Assembly (NCBI GenBank): GCA_963674665.2 | Contig: CAXXPL010000016.1 | Span: 248,001-312,000, forward strand | Length of the DNA: 64,000 nt | From: G963674665 sp963674665 | GTDB lineage: Bacteria; Desulfobacterota; Desulfovibrionia; Desulfovibrionales; Desulfovibrionaceae | Direction: 5' to 3' | The notes under the pieces: model-generated | Seen by the model: the letters and a program-made list of their open reading frames with translations, nothing else | What the model was told of the DNA's origin: nothing | Database searches by the model: none | In this document: positions 49,255-58,377 of the stretch, in pieces | How the letters are laid out: every line of letters begins with the position of its first letter | How positions within the stretch are numbered: position 1 is the stretch's first letter | Made by a program: the position numbers and the translations under genes

Positions 49255-49572
49255 GATAATATCATTCGCGTCAAGAGCGGAGGCACCAGTGCACACTGAC
49301 TCCACAACTCTGCAGCAGGGGATATTCTTTCACGGTTCGATATTGCACACTTGATCTTTATCACTCCACACGGCAACGTAACTTCGTTGTCCAAGCACAA
49401 TCCGCACAGTCTAACATGCTGTCATCGTGATTGATCCATGCGAGTTGCCGCATACCTGGCCGTGGATGCGCGTACTGCCGCGCAGTGGTGACGAAGCCAG
49501 GCATGGCAGGCTTTGTTGAGGTGGCTTTCACTGTACCGCCCCTGAAAAACCCTCCACATCCCGGAAACTCTA
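49255..49572. other. Intergenic region, no gene supported
   Basis: Divergent region between the RHH-like gene and the diguanylate cyclase gene. I see no convincing gene or terminator; it should hold promoters for both. Confidence 0.45.
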
Positions 49573-50745
49573 TTGAAATCATTCACACTGCTGGGGGAAT
49601 TTGCAAACCCTGAGGAAGAGGCCAGATTTCAGACTGAAAAATGGCCGGACACGCGGAAAAGAATGCGCTCCATCTGCGCGATCTCAGCGCTGGCCTACCT
49701 CAGTGCGATGTGCATCGACTACAAGCTCCTCCACCACGGGAGTGGGCTGGCCATCATGGCCGGAGGAAGAATCACCGTCTTCCTGTTCGGGCTGGCCTCT
49801 GTCCTGTTCACCCTACCCACCGCCTGCGCCGCCCGCCGTCTTGGCTGGATGGCGGGGGCCTACATGCTCTCCCTCATGCTCTGCGAATCCATGGAGTTGA
49901 CCGTAAAGGTTGGACTGGTGGACATACAGGGCATCCCCCCGAGCGTCGTCATTCTGCTGACCTTTTATTTCATACTCCCTCCAAAGGTGTTGCCGACTCT
50001 CGTAGCCTGTGTGGTGGGCAGCGGGGTGTTCATCCTCACCATGCTGTTCCTGCCCTCAATCCCCACGGAGCGTTTCATCAACATTCTGCTCTTCTTCCTG
50101 GTGGCCAACGGATTCGGATTCGTCTTCCTCACGCGCTATGGTCTTGCCCAGCGCAGGGAATTTCAGGCGCTGGAAAAACTGAAATGGCTCGCGGAGATGG
50201 ACGAACTGACACAGGCATACAATCGCAGAAAGGTGCTTGAAATCGGAGAACGCATGTTCAAGGAGGCGCAGCGGCACAGGCACCCCCTGTCACTTCTCTT
50301 GATGGACGTAGACCATTTCAAGTCCATCAACGACCAGTACGGCCACGTTGCGGGAGACCGTGTCCTGCGGGAGGTCGCGACACGCATCAAGGCGAATCTA
50401 CGCGAGGTGGATGCCTTCGGCAGAATCGGGGGCGAGGAGTTCGTGGTCTTCCTTCCCTACACCAACCAGATTATCGCATCGGACATCGCCGAACGGCTGA
50501 GAACCACTATCTGCGCTCCTCCAATTGATGCGGGCGAGCAGAGCATCGACGTGAGACTATGCATTGGCGTGGCCGAATTCACGCCCGAAACCCATGAGAT
50601 GATCGTGCTGATGCACAATGCGGACATGGCGCTCTACCAGGCGAAGAGCGCCGGCCGAAACAGGGTTGCCTGCTTCTGTGATGGACAAAAGGAATCCGGG
50701 CCACTAGCCTCGATCAGCACAACACCTGATTGCAAGCCATCTTAA
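49573..50745 (+). CDS. Membrane diguanylate cyclase (GGDEF)
   Basis: The 390-residue protein has about six helices in its first 195 residues (for example ITVFLFGLASVLFTLP and FINILLFFLVANGFGFVFL), a membrane sensor, followed by a linker helix and a GGDEF domain. The active site is GGEEF at residues 286-290, with Asp-Gln-Tyr-Gly-His (DQYGH) upstream. An inhibitory-site RxxD (REVD, residues 277-280) is placed 5 residues before GGEEF, so product inhibition is expected. It makes cyclic di-GMP, controlling motility or biofilm. Start is TTG 49573 with only a weak ribosome-binding site. Monocistronic. Confidence 0.92.
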   Translation: MKSFTLLGEFANPEEEARFQTEKWPDTRKRMRSICAISALAYLSAMCIDYKLLHHGSGLAIMAGGRITVFLFGLASVLFTLPTACAARRLGWMAGAYMLSLMLCESMELTVKVGLVDIQGIPPSVVILLTFYFILPPKVLPTLVACVVGSGVFILTMLFLPSIPTERFINILLFFLVANGFGFVFLTRYGLAQRREFQALEKLKWLAEMDELTQAYNRRKVLEIGERMFKEAQRHRHPLSLLLMDVDHFKSINDQYGHVAGDRVLREVATRIKANLREVDAFGRIGGEEFVVFLPYTNQIIASDIAERLRTTICAPPIDAGEQSIDVRLCIGVAEFTPETHEMIVLMHNADMALYQAKSAGRNRVACFCDGQKESGPLASISTTPDCKPS

Positions 50746-50882
50746 CTGGATAGAGGTGTTCAACGCTTTTATTAACCATTTGAGCAATCAGAACACCCAC
50801 TGTACCCTGCATAAGCACGCAACGAATTCTTTGATCCGCACACATCAACAGGTGCTTCAAACAGTCGGGAGGTGTCGCCGTC

Positions 50883-52292
50883 ATGAGTCACGAAACCGTC
50901 TGTATTCCGGAACAACCTGTCCTTATCAAGAACGCCCGATTGATCGATGGCCTTGGAACCGTCCGGGAGGCACCGCAAGCGGTCCTCATCCGTGATGGGA
51001 GAATCATGGAAATCGGACCGGATATCGCCGTGGATGAGGCCCATGAGCTCTACATCGCCGGTGACACCCTGATGCCCGGACTCATCGATGCGCATGTTCA
51101 TCTGCAGAGTGTTCCCGGTTCCGTGTTTCGTGGCGACAGCGACGAGAAGCTCCAGGAATATCGCTTGCATCAGCTGCGGGCCTATCTGGCCAGCGGGGTC
51201 ACCACCGTATTGGACAATGCCATCTCCGCCCCCATGCTCCGATTCTTTCAGCAGCATTTGGCCGCTGGCGGAACGGGACCACGCCTGTATGCACTGGCCC
51301 CCGCGTTTTACCCCCCAGGGGGGTATCTCGATAACAACATGTTGACATCATACTGGGGCCCCCAATGGAGGGCGGCGGGCAACCGGAGTGATGTCGAGGC
51401 GCTGTTCGAGGAATACCAGGATCTGGACCACATCGTCGGCGCCAAGGTCCTGCTGGAAAGCGGGTTCGGCAAATCCAACATCTGGCCGCTTCATTCACCT
51501 GACATGCGCAAAATCATCGAGGCGGAGGCTGCGAAACGAAACCTCCCCATCTATATCCATGCCTACAAACCAAAGGAACAGTCCATTGGCCTCGACATGG
51601 GAGTGCATACCTTCGTGCACACGGGCTTTCTCTTCAAGCAGCCCACCGATGCGTTCCTCGACAGGATGCTACAGCTGGGCGCCTTTGTGACCACAACACT
51701 GTCCTGCACCTTTGACCTGATGCTCGTCAATTTCGAACTCGAACGCCTGGACGACGACTTCCTGAAGCTGACCGTGCCTGAGGAACTCCTGGAGACCGCC
51801 AGGAACCTCGATGCCTGGGACATGTACTATGACACCTTTTTCGCCACATCCTCGCCCAGATGGATGCCCGCCTTCATCCTGAAGAGAATCACCAAGTTGC
51901 TGAACATCGAAAAAATGATCCGCTCCTGTCTGGAAAACGCCAGCCGCGCCATCTTGAGAATGCACCAGGCCGGTATCCCCATCGTCGTGGGCACCGATGC
52001 CTCCAGCTGGCCTGTCTTCCTGAACTTCTTCCACGGCTCCAGCACCATCCGCGAGCTGGAGCTCCTGAGTCTCGCAGGCATCCCGCCAATGGATGTCATA
52101 TCGTCGGCCACAAGAATTCCCGCCGAAATGATGGGCCTTGGGGACAGCCTCGGCACCATCGAAAGGGGCAAGATGGCGGATCTGATCGTGGCCTCGGGAG
52201 ATCCCCTGGAGAACCTGTCATCACTCCGCTCTCTGAAATATGTGATAAAGGGAGGAGAGGTGCGCACGCCTGAAGGTTGGATGAGTCAATAA
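50883..52292 (+). CDS. Metal-dependent amidohydrolase family protein
   Basis: The 469-residue TIM-barrel hydrolase has an N-terminal beta segment (PVLIKNARLIDG), the metal-binding LIDAHVHL (His71, His73), a candidate bridging Lys in HIVGAKVLLESG, His in IYIHAYKP and VHTFVHTGFL, and catalytic Asp in VVGTDASSWP. The C-terminus closes the beta sandwich (GTIERGKMADLIVASGDPLE). Similar proteins hydrolyse cyclic amides or imidazolonepropionate-type rings; the substrate here is unknown. It stands alone between the diguanylate cyclase gene and the ArsR gene. Confidence 0.85.
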   Translation: MSHETVCIPEQPVLIKNARLIDGLGTVREAPQAVLIRDGRIMEIGPDIAVDEAHELYIAGDTLMPGLIDAHVHLQSVPGSVFRGDSDEKLQEYRLHQLRAYLASGVTTVLDNAISAPMLRFFQQHLAAGGTGPRLYALAPAFYPPGGYLDNNMLTSYWGPQWRAAGNRSDVEALFEEYQDLDHIVGAKVLLESGFGKSNIWPLHSPDMRKIIEAEAAKRNLPIYIHAYKPKEQSIGLDMGVHTFVHTGFLFKQPTDAFLDRMLQLGAFVTTTLSCTFDLMLVNFELERLDDDFLKLTVPEELLETARNLDAWDMYYDTFFATSSPRWMPAFILKRITKLLNIEKMIRSCLENASRAILRMHQAGIPIVVGTDASSWPVFLNFFHGSSTIRELELLSLAGIPPMDVISSATRIPAEMMGLGDSLGTIERGKMADLIVASGDPLENLSSLRSLKYVIKGGEVRTPEGWMSQ

Positions 52293-52412
52293 CCCTTGCG
52301 AGGGTCAGATGGATCGGCGCACCCGCTAACCCGCCTTCACCTCCCCCGGACCAGTTGTCGCACGCAGTTTCTCGTAATTGGCCCTGCTCATGTCTTGACG
52401 CTCCAAACTACG

Positions 52413-52432
52413 AAGTATATGCGTACCTACTA
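52413..52432 (+). promoter_or_regulatory. ArsR-type operator at the regulator promoter
   Basis: AAGTATATGCGTACCTACTA begins 38 bases before ATG 52451 and overlaps a candidate -10 (TATATG), with TTGACG 15 bases upstream. It shares AAGTATwTGCGT with the site at 52840. Confidence 0.6.
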
Positions 52433-52450
52433 AAATGGTTGCGAGATGAA

Positions 52451-52735
52451 ATGAACCAGTTCGAAAAGCAGGCCCGCATATTCAAGGTGCTCTCGGTGGA
52501 CACCCGCGTTCAAATGGTGGAACTGTTGAAGGAGCGCTCCCTGTGTGTGAACGCCCTGGCCAGGAGATTGGGCATCACGGCCTCGGCGGTGTCGCAGCAT
52601 TTGCGGGTGCTGCGCGATGCCGACCTGGTGGTGGCGGACAAGCAAGGGTATTACGTGCACTACAGCATCAACCCAGCCACGTTGGCGGAATGGTCCAAGG
52701 CAGTGTTCCCCCTGTTCGAGCGCGATGAACCCTGA
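52451..52735 (+). CDS. ArsR-family transcriptional regulator
   Basis: The 94-residue winged-helix protein has the ArsR core: IFKVLSVDTRVQMVELL, SLCVNALARRLGITASAVSQHL (recognition helix) and VVADKQGYYVHYSINP (wing). It lacks the classic metal-binding Cys of ArsR/SmtB, so it probably senses a non-metal effector or acts constitutively. I use ATG 52451; an in-frame start at 52277 overlaps the amidohydrolase gene. It should repress itself and the ABC exporter 130 bases downstream through the matching operators. Confidence 0.85.
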   Translation: MNQFEKQARIFKVLSVDTRVQMVELLKERSLCVNALARRLGITASAVSQHLRVLRDADLVVADKQGYYVHYSINPATLAEWSKAVFPLFERDEP

Positions 52736-52785
52736 AACCATGGCCTCATAAATAACCAACCGCCCCTGGAAAGCGGGGATGCGGC

Positions 52786-52815
52786 GGGAAAACCTCCTGC
52801 ACAATGGTTTTCCCC
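52786..52815 (+). terminator. Hairpin after the ArsR gene
   Basis: GGGAAAACC and GGTTTTCCC pair around TCCTGCACAAT, 51 bases past the stop. It resembles the other AACC-type hairpins in the window. Confidence 0.6.
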
Positions 52816-52839
52816 TTGTGAACATGTCACCTAGTTTCT

Positions 52840-52859
52840 AAGTATTTGCGTGAATACTT
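52840..52859 (+). promoter_or_regulatory. Operator of the ABC exporter genes (ArsR-type)
   Basis: AAGTATT-TGCGTG-AATACTT is a perfect 7+6+7 inverted repeat directly before the ribosome-binding site of the ATPase gene. It matches the site in the regulator promoter. Confidence 0.7.
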
Positions 52860-52877
52860 AATCAAAGAGGTATGGTA

Positions 52878-53858
52878 ATGGAAGATATGGCTGTAATGGT
52901 AAACAACCTGGCCAAACGATTCGACGAGGTACAGGCCGTGGACGGCGTCTCCTTTGAAATACCCAGGGGGGAGCTGTTCGGGTTCCTGGGGCCCAACGGC
53001 GCGGGCAAGACCACCACCATCAACATGCTCACCGGGCTGGCCCGCCCGGATTCCGGCTCGTTCAGCCTGTGCGGGGTGGACTGCACCGGAAACCCCAGAG
53101 CCGCGCAGCACCTCATCGGCGTGGTGCCTGACGAAAGCAACCTCTATCCCGAGCTTACAGGGCTCGAGAACCTGTGCTTCTGCGCCTCGCTCTACGGCAT
53201 GCGCAAGGGGGAGCGCGAGAAACGGGCCAGGGAGTTGTTGCGTGATTTCGATCTGGAAAAAGCGGCACATCGCAAATTCGCCGGTTATTCCAAGGGCATG
53301 AAACGCAAGCTGACCATCGCGGCGGGGATCATCCACGCCCCACAAATACTGTTCCTGGACGAACCCACCACCGGCATCGATGTTGCCAGCGCCAGGCAGC
53401 TGCGGCAGCTGGTATCCGAACTGCACCGCACCGGCACCACCATCTTCCTCACCACCCATTATATCGAGGAGGCCGAGCGCCTGTGCGATCGCATCGCCTT
53501 CATAGTCAAGGGCAGGCTCGTATGCACGGACACGGTGGACAGGCTCCTCGAGCCATACATGTCCAGGCATGCGCTGCAGATCAGCTGCGAGGAAAATGTG
53601 ACCGGAGAAATACGGAGGCGGCTGCTGGAGGCGTTTCCGGAACTCGATTTTTCACCCCCACACCATAAGGATATACGCGTGGAATCAGGTTCACCGGTGC
53701 ATGTGGGCCCTCTGGTCCGTCTGCTGGAGGACTGCGGCTTCACGGTGTCCGAGGCGCGCAGGATACGCCCCTCTCTGGAGGACGTTTTCGTCAGCGTCAC
53801 CGGCATCGAGGCCAAGGCCATGTGCAGGGAAAAAGAGAAAAAGGGAAAACGGAAATGA
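52878..53858 (+). CDS. ABC-2 exporter ATPase
   Basis: The 326-residue protein has Walker A GPNGAGKT (near residues 37-44), signature YSKGMKRKLTIAAGI, Walker B QILFLDEPTTGID and switch His in TTHYIEEAERL. A ~90-residue C-terminal regulatory part follows, as in the DrrA/CcmA-type ATPases of drug or daunorubicin exporters. I prefer ATG 52878 because GAGG lies 7 bases upstream, though ATG 52872 is possible. The permease gene overlaps its stop by 4 bases. Confidence 0.93.
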   Translation: MEDMAVMVNNLAKRFDEVQAVDGVSFEIPRGELFGFLGPNGAGKTTTINMLTGLARPDSGSFSLCGVDCTGNPRAAQHLIGVVPDESNLYPELTGLENLCFCASLYGMRKGEREKRARELLRDFDLEKAAHRKFAGYSKGMKRKLTIAAGIIHAPQILFLDEPTTGIDVASARQLRQLVSELHRTGTTIFLTTHYIEEAERLCDRIAFIVKGRLVCTDTVDRLLEPYMSRHALQISCEENVTGEIRRRLLEAFPELDFSPPHHKDIRVESGSPVHVGPLVRLLEDCGFTVSEARRIRPSLEDVFVSVTGIEAKAMCREKEKKGKRK

Positions 53859-54592
53859 GGTACTGGATCGCCTTCTGGAGCATACTGGTCAAGGACATGC
53901 GCACCTATTACCTGAAGCCGCCCAACGTCAGTTGGGGACTGATCTTCCCACTGGCGTGGACATCCATGTTTTTCATCCGCACGGGCCGGGGCATGGAGGA
54001 CCTGTTGCAACTGCTGCCGGGCGTTGTGGCCGTGTCAGTGCTCTTCGGCACCACCTCCATGCTTGCGGTGACAGTCACTTTCGAAAAAAAGAACCGCTCC
54101 TTCGAGCGGCTGCTCCTCGCGCCGATCTCCTTCGAGCTCCTGATGTTGTCCAAGACGGCCGGGGCCATCCTGTTCGGGATCGCCAACGCCTTTGTACCCG
54201 TGATCATGGCGCTATTTCTCACGGACCTCTCCCAGGTCGTCTGGGGGTTGTTCCTCCCCGCAGTGGTGCTCATCGCCATCGCGTCAACGTTTCTGGGACT
54301 GTTCATCGCCGTGGCTGTGAGCGAGGTGTTCGAAGCCCAGACCTTTTCCAACTTTTTCCGCTTTCCCATGGTCTTTCTCTGTGGCCTGTTCTTTCCCATA
54401 GAAAAACTGCCAATGCTGCTCAAGCCGCTGTCGTTCATTTTTCCTCTGACATACGGGGTTGATCTGCTGCACGGGGCGGTGAGCGGCCCCCACATCCTGC
54501 CCTTTGCCCTGGACCTGGCCGTACTCTGCGCCTTTTGCGCGGGGTTGTTCATGCTGAGCCTGCGGAACATCAGAAAACGCTGGATCGCATGA
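53855..54592 (+). CDS. ABC-2 type exporter permease
   Basis: The 245-residue protein has six helices of the ABC2_membrane family, including PLAWTSMFFIRTGRG, LPGVVAVSVLFGTTSMLAVTV and FSNFFRFPMVFLCGLFFPI. The PMVFLCGLFFPIEKLP motif is characteristic. The start is ATG 53855 (ATGA overlap with the ATPase stop). Together they form a two-gene exporter under the ArsR operator; the substrate is probably a small toxic compound. Confidence 0.9.
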   Translation: MRYWIAFWSILVKDMRTYYLKPPNVSWGLIFPLAWTSMFFIRTGRGMEDLLQLLPGVVAVSVLFGTTSMLAVTVTFEKKNRSFERLLLAPISFELLMLSKTAGAILFGIANAFVPVIMALFLTDLSQVVWGLFLPAVVLIAIASTFLGLFIAVAVSEVFEAQTFSNFFRFPMVFLCGLFFPIEKLPMLLKPLSFIFPLTYGVDLLHGAVSGPHILPFALDLAVLCAFCAGLFMLSLRNIRKRWIA

Positions 54593-54625
54593 CACTCGAA
54601 TCAGGAGACAACGAAAAATCATATA

Positions 54626-54652
54626 AAATCGATTGACGATTTAATTTTTTTT
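54626..54652 (+). terminator. Terminator after the ABC exporter
   Basis: AAATCG and CGATTT pair around ATTGA and run into AATTTTTTTTC. It lies 34 bases past the stop. Confidence 0.65.
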
Positions 54653-54708
54653 CACTATGTCTCATCTCGACCGCTTGTGGAAGCGGACCGTAAGCGTTTA
54701 CGTCAACC

Positions 54709-54757
54709 AACGCCCATGGCATGCCCGGGAATCCTGGCGATGTCATGGGCGTTTTTG
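54709..54757 (+). terminator. Second hairpin before the MFS gene
   Basis: AACGCCCATG and CATGGGCGTT are perfect 10-bp arms 25 bases apart, followed by TTTTG. It may terminate upstream transcription or act as a leader attenuator for the MFS gene. Confidence 0.6.
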
Positions 54758-54828
54758 TCAATAGTCGGGTCTGATCCGCCGGTAAAGGGTGTTTTTCAGT
54801 GCCCATGATGCAAGCTGAAGGAATCGTC

Positions 54829-56031
54829 ATGTCCAAATGCGTTCTCGATCCGGAGCTCCCCTTCAGGGAGAGTTGTTATGTTCTGATCCCCTGCGGCGTG
54901 TTCATATGCTTTCTCACCCTGGGCCTGCCTCTACCGGTCATTTCCCTGTTCGTGCACGACGAATTGGGCCTCAACAACACCCTGGTGGGGTTGGCCGTGG
55001 GCATCCAATTCATGGCCACGGTCTGCACCCGCGAATACGCGGGGCGCGCCTCCGACACCAAGGGCGCCAAGCGCACAACCATGCTCGGCATGCTGACCTG
55101 CGCCGGTACAGGCATCTTTTATATCGCCGCAGCGCTGCTCCCAGTGTCTGTCTGGCTGCGTTTCGGCATTCTTATCGTGGGGCGGCTCATGCTGGGCTGC
55201 GGCGAAAGCATGGTGATCACCGGCTCCCTGGCCTGGGGCTTCGGGCTCATGGGGTCGCACCGCTCCGGCAAGGTCATGTCCTGGACCGGCATGGCCGTGT
55301 ACGGCGCCCTGGCCTTTGGCGCGCCCCTGGGCTTGATGCAGTACCACCAATGGGGCTTCGTGTCCCTGGGGGTTTCCACACTGCTGCTGCCCTTTCTGGC
55401 TTTGGCCATGGTCATGAGGTTCCCTTCCACCAAGCCGCAAACCGGCAACCGCCCCTCCCTGGTCAAGGTCCTGGGCATGATCTGGCTGCCCGGCATGGCC
55501 CTGGCGCTGCAGGGAGTGGGCTTCGCTGTCATCGGGGCCTTTGCCACGCTGTACTTCAACGCCCAGAACTGGGGCAACGCCGGACTGGCCCTGACCTGCT
55601 TCGGCGGCGCCTTTGTCCTGGCCCGTGTGTTGTTCGGCTCGCTTCCGGACAAGAAAGGTGGCGTGGCCGTATCCCTGGTGTCCTTGGCTGTGGAGTGCGT
55701 TGGGCAGGTGCTGCTGTGGACCGCTCCGCACCCGGCCTTGGCGCTGTGCGGCGCCTTCCTGACCGGCGCGGGCTGCTCCCTGATCTTTCCAGCCATGGGC
55801 GTGGAGGTTGTCCGCGTTGTGCCCGCCAATGTGCGCGGCACGGCAATCGGCGGGTTCGCGGCCTTCCAGGACATCGCCTACGCGGCCAGCGGTCCCATTA
55901 CAGGGGCGTTCACCGCCCTCTTCGGCCTCTCTTCGGTGTTCTTCATCGGAGCGCTATGCGCTTTGGCTGGAATCTGCGTAACTCTTATCTTCCAAAGGGT
56001 GGCTCGGAAAGAAAGATCGGCATCCGAATGA
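54829..56031 (+). CDS. MFS transporter (YhhS/YfcJ-like, arabinose-export type)
   Basis: The 400-residue protein has 12 helices. The first-half motif GRASDTKGAKRTTMLGML replaces the classical MFS A motif at the loop 2-3 position, and FGSLPDKKGG marks the second repeat. ATG 54829 has AAGGA 7 bases upstream; GTG 54799 and ATG 54805 have none. The family includes exporters of sugars or drugs; the substrate is unknown. The gene converges with the glycosyltransferase gene. Confidence 0.88.
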   Translation: MSKCVLDPELPFRESCYVLIPCGVFICFLTLGLPLPVISLFVHDELGLNNTLVGLAVGIQFMATVCTREYAGRASDTKGAKRTTMLGMLTCAGTGIFYIAAALLPVSVWLRFGILIVGRLMLGCGESMVITGSLAWGFGLMGSHRSGKVMSWTGMAVYGALAFGAPLGLMQYHQWGFVSLGVSTLLLPFLALAMVMRFPSTKPQTGNRPSLVKVLGMIWLPGMALALQGVGFAVIGAFATLYFNAQNWGNAGLALTCFGGAFVLARVLFGSLPDKKGGVAVSLVSLAVECVGQVLLWTAPHPALALCGAFLTGAGCSLIFPAMGVEVVRVVPANVRGTAIGGFAAFQDIAYAASGPITGAFTALFGLSSVFFIGALCALAGICVTLIFQRVARKERSASE

Positions 56032-56085
56032 TGGTCTGAGGGACGGAAGCGGGTTGATTCCGCCCCGGACAAAGGTGGCCTGCGT

Positions 56086-56895
56086 TCAACTCTTGAGGAA
56101 TTGCACCTGCTCCTCGGTGGGAATGACGCCTCGGGGAAAAGGTCTGGCCCAAGGGACATCGCTCTGCAGGGCCCTGCCCCAGCGGACCGTGCCGTTGGAA
56201 AAGAACTGCCGGTTGTTCATGACGATGGCGGCCTTGGAAGAGGCGTCCTCCTTCACGGCCTTGTATGAGAAGTTGGCGTCGTGCACACGGTAGAGCAACA
56301 AAGCCTCGGCAATGCGCTTGAACCTGAAACCGTTCATTGCCGCTCTCACCCAGAAGTCCCAATCCTCGTAAGCGGTGTTTGCCCGGAAGCCTCCACTCCG
56401 CTCCCAGACCTGCCGGATCATCATGGCAGTGGAAGTGACTATGTTCTGCGTGCGCAACAGATTCGCGTCAAATGGGGGCAATATGGTCTCGTTCACTCCT
56501 CCCGGGTGCTGGCACAGGTTCCCAGTGTAGGCCAGGTCAAAACCCTGATCCAGGGCCGCGTACATCTTCTCCAGAAACACCGGCGCTGGCTCGTCATCCG
56601 CATCGATATACAGCATCCGCTCCGCGCTCGCCCTTGAAAAGCCCTTGTTGCGCACCAGAGCCGGATGCCCCAGATGGCGCTTGTCTTCGATGACCTTGAA
56701 GCAATGGAAGGGGTGCGTCTTTTCCCAACGCCTGATCACATCCATGGAGTTGTCCGTGCTCTTGTCGTCCACCATCAGGACTTCCATGGCGTGCGCACCC
56801 AACGTTTGTCCTGACAGGGCCTCAAACAGCCCTTCCAGATAACGGCCGTAGTTGTAGTTGCTGATTATGACGCTCACCAAGGGAGTGTTCGACAT
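56086..56895 (-). CDS. Family 2 glycosyltransferase
   Basis: The 269-residue protein has the GT-A fold: PLVSVIISNYNYGRYLEG at the start, the nucleotide-sugar segment MEVLMVDDKSTDNS, the DxD motif in MLYIDADDEPAPVF, and an ED motif in ANTAYEDWDFWVRAAM. No transmembrane segment is present, so it is cytoplasmic. It may decorate cell-surface polysaccharide or lipid. The start may alternatively be 56907. It stands alone on the minus strand. Confidence 0.88.
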   Translation of the reverse strand: MSNTPLVSVIISNYNYGRYLEGLFEALSGQTLGAHAMEVLMVDDKSTDNSMDVIRRWEKTHPFHCFKVIEDKRHLGHPALVRNKGFSRASAERMLYIDADDEPAPVFLEKMYAALDQGFDLAYTGNLCQHPGGVNETILPPFDANLLRTQNIVTSTAMMIRQVWERSGGFRANTAYEDWDFWVRAAMNGFRFKRIAEALLLYRVHDANFSYKAVKEDASSKAAIVMNNRQFFSNGTVRWGRALQSDVPWARPFPRGVIPTEEQVQFLKS

Positions 56896-57679
56896 GGGCG
56901 CCCTCATTCTTTTTTCCGGCCATGATTAGTGCCGCATACGCTTACTTATTGCACCTTTGGAATCACACCTCAAACGATGCACTCCGGGGGTTGCGAGACT
57001 GTCCAGCCACCTTTACCGCGCGAGCGGACCGAAACCACATTTTCAGCGAAGCGATCTTCCACAAGTTCATGAATGTGAATTTCGCGAACAACACATAAGA
57101 CCCGAACAGCGGTTTTTCCAACAAACCAATATGGCCCTTGTCCGTGCCCGGACATGCAATCTATTCGGCAGAAAAACAATCTTCTATAGGGTGGACGAGG
57201 ATATATGATTTGAGAATCTGATAGTGGGCAGACATCTTTTGTGCAACCTCATCCGCATGGAGGAAACACATCCACGAGAGACATGCATGCGGCAATTGAC
57301 CATGGAGACAAGCCGATTTCCCCCGACAGCCATCCTATTCATGTGCCAGAAACACTCCCACCCTGCCCTTCATCTTCTCGTGCGGCTTATATACTGGTCA
57401 CTGTGCATACGGAAGGCTCTTTCCACCTCCGGTTAGAATGATCTCACGATCGAAGTCAAAGGTGCTTGGGGGTTCGCAATGTCTGGCGACAAGACATGCC
57501 ACGCTTTGAAAGATAACATGTAATCACTGGATGAGGGTGATGAGGCGGGGGTTCCTTGGCAAGTGGACCGCCATTCGCGCTCCAACTCATGAGCCTTGCC
57601 TGGAGACGCGAATCGGCTTGACGAAAAACAACTGCAACTGGAAGGGTGCGCCACATCTGAGATATCGACAACTACGCAT
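56896..57679. other. ~780-bp stretch with no supported gene
   Basis: Only short, incoherent open frames. The region looks degenerate and could contain decayed insertion-sequence material, but no inverted repeats or transposase motifs are clear. Confidence 0.45.
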
Positions 57680-58090
57680 CTACTGCAGGCGTCTTAACGC
57701 ACCGATACTATTGAACCATTTATCCATGAACTTGTCGATGTCCGTGTCTCGGATGGGTACGCTTTGTTTCGACATTTCATCCGCGACAGCTTGAGCGGAT
57801 TGAAAATATCCATTGTTGCTCGACGGCTCCATGAACAGCTCCACATCCAAAACCGCCAACACAAAATCAATCATTGTTTCAATATTGAAATGCATATCAT
57901 AATAGTGTTCGAGCCTGGCCACGGCCTCGTCATCCAATCTGACGCACATATACCTGGCAACGAACAAGGATCTGGGTATCGACGGAATACACACGCCCAG
58001 CCTGCAGGCGTCGTGATATTGCGATACGCATTTGTCCACGGCTGAAATTCGAGCGTCTGTGATTCTTCTAAATGCTCTGACAATACCCAT
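57680..58090 (-). CDS. Hypothetical small protein
   Basis: The 136-residue product has a GGGGTGAT ribosome-binding site before ATG 58090. The sequence is helical with a Cys-rich first third (VSQYHDACRLGVCIPSIP) and a polar C-terminus (DIDKFMDKWFNSIGALRRL). No family recognised and codon use is less GC-biased than its neighbours. It is upstream-isolated and may be part of an acquired segment. Confidence 0.5.
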   Translation of the reverse strand: MGIVRAFRRITDARISAVDKCVSQYHDACRLGVCIPSIPRSLFVARYMCVRLDDEAVARLEHYYDMHFNIETMIDFVLAVLDVELFMEPSSNNGYFQSAQAVADEMSKQSVPIRDTDIDKFMDKWFNSIGALRRLQ

Positions 58091-58377
58091 ATCACCCCCC
58101 TGGGTTTAAATGAGTATGGTAAGACCTCTCTCAAGTTGATACTTGTTTATGACATTCATACTTGGAATAGTTGACAAATCACGGAACAACAAACGCAATC
58201 ACTGCCTATACCCCTCATACCGCAAGCAGTAAACAATCATCCGGGCCTATTTGTCGAAGAAATCGGCTGGCTCGCGCACCCGCGAAACTGCTCATTGACA
58301 TTACACAATAAAAATATGCCTAACTAGCTTACTCATTTCGCAATTGTAAATACGAATTGAATTATTATATACCCCGA
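58091..58377. other. AT-rich intergenic region
   Basis: Holds the RtcB gene's 3' flank and the promoter for the hypothetical gene; nothing else is evident. Confidence 0.4.

Noticed and set aside
49241..49272. Fur box as the sole explanation for the NATAAT-type hexamers
   Set aside because: The perfect palindrome also fits RHH autoregulation, and the nearby genes have no iron link; left open rather than called as Fur.
56908..57679. Several short open frames after the glycosyltransferase gene
   Set aside because: Mixed frames without ribosome-binding sites or recognisable motifs; treated as non-coding.
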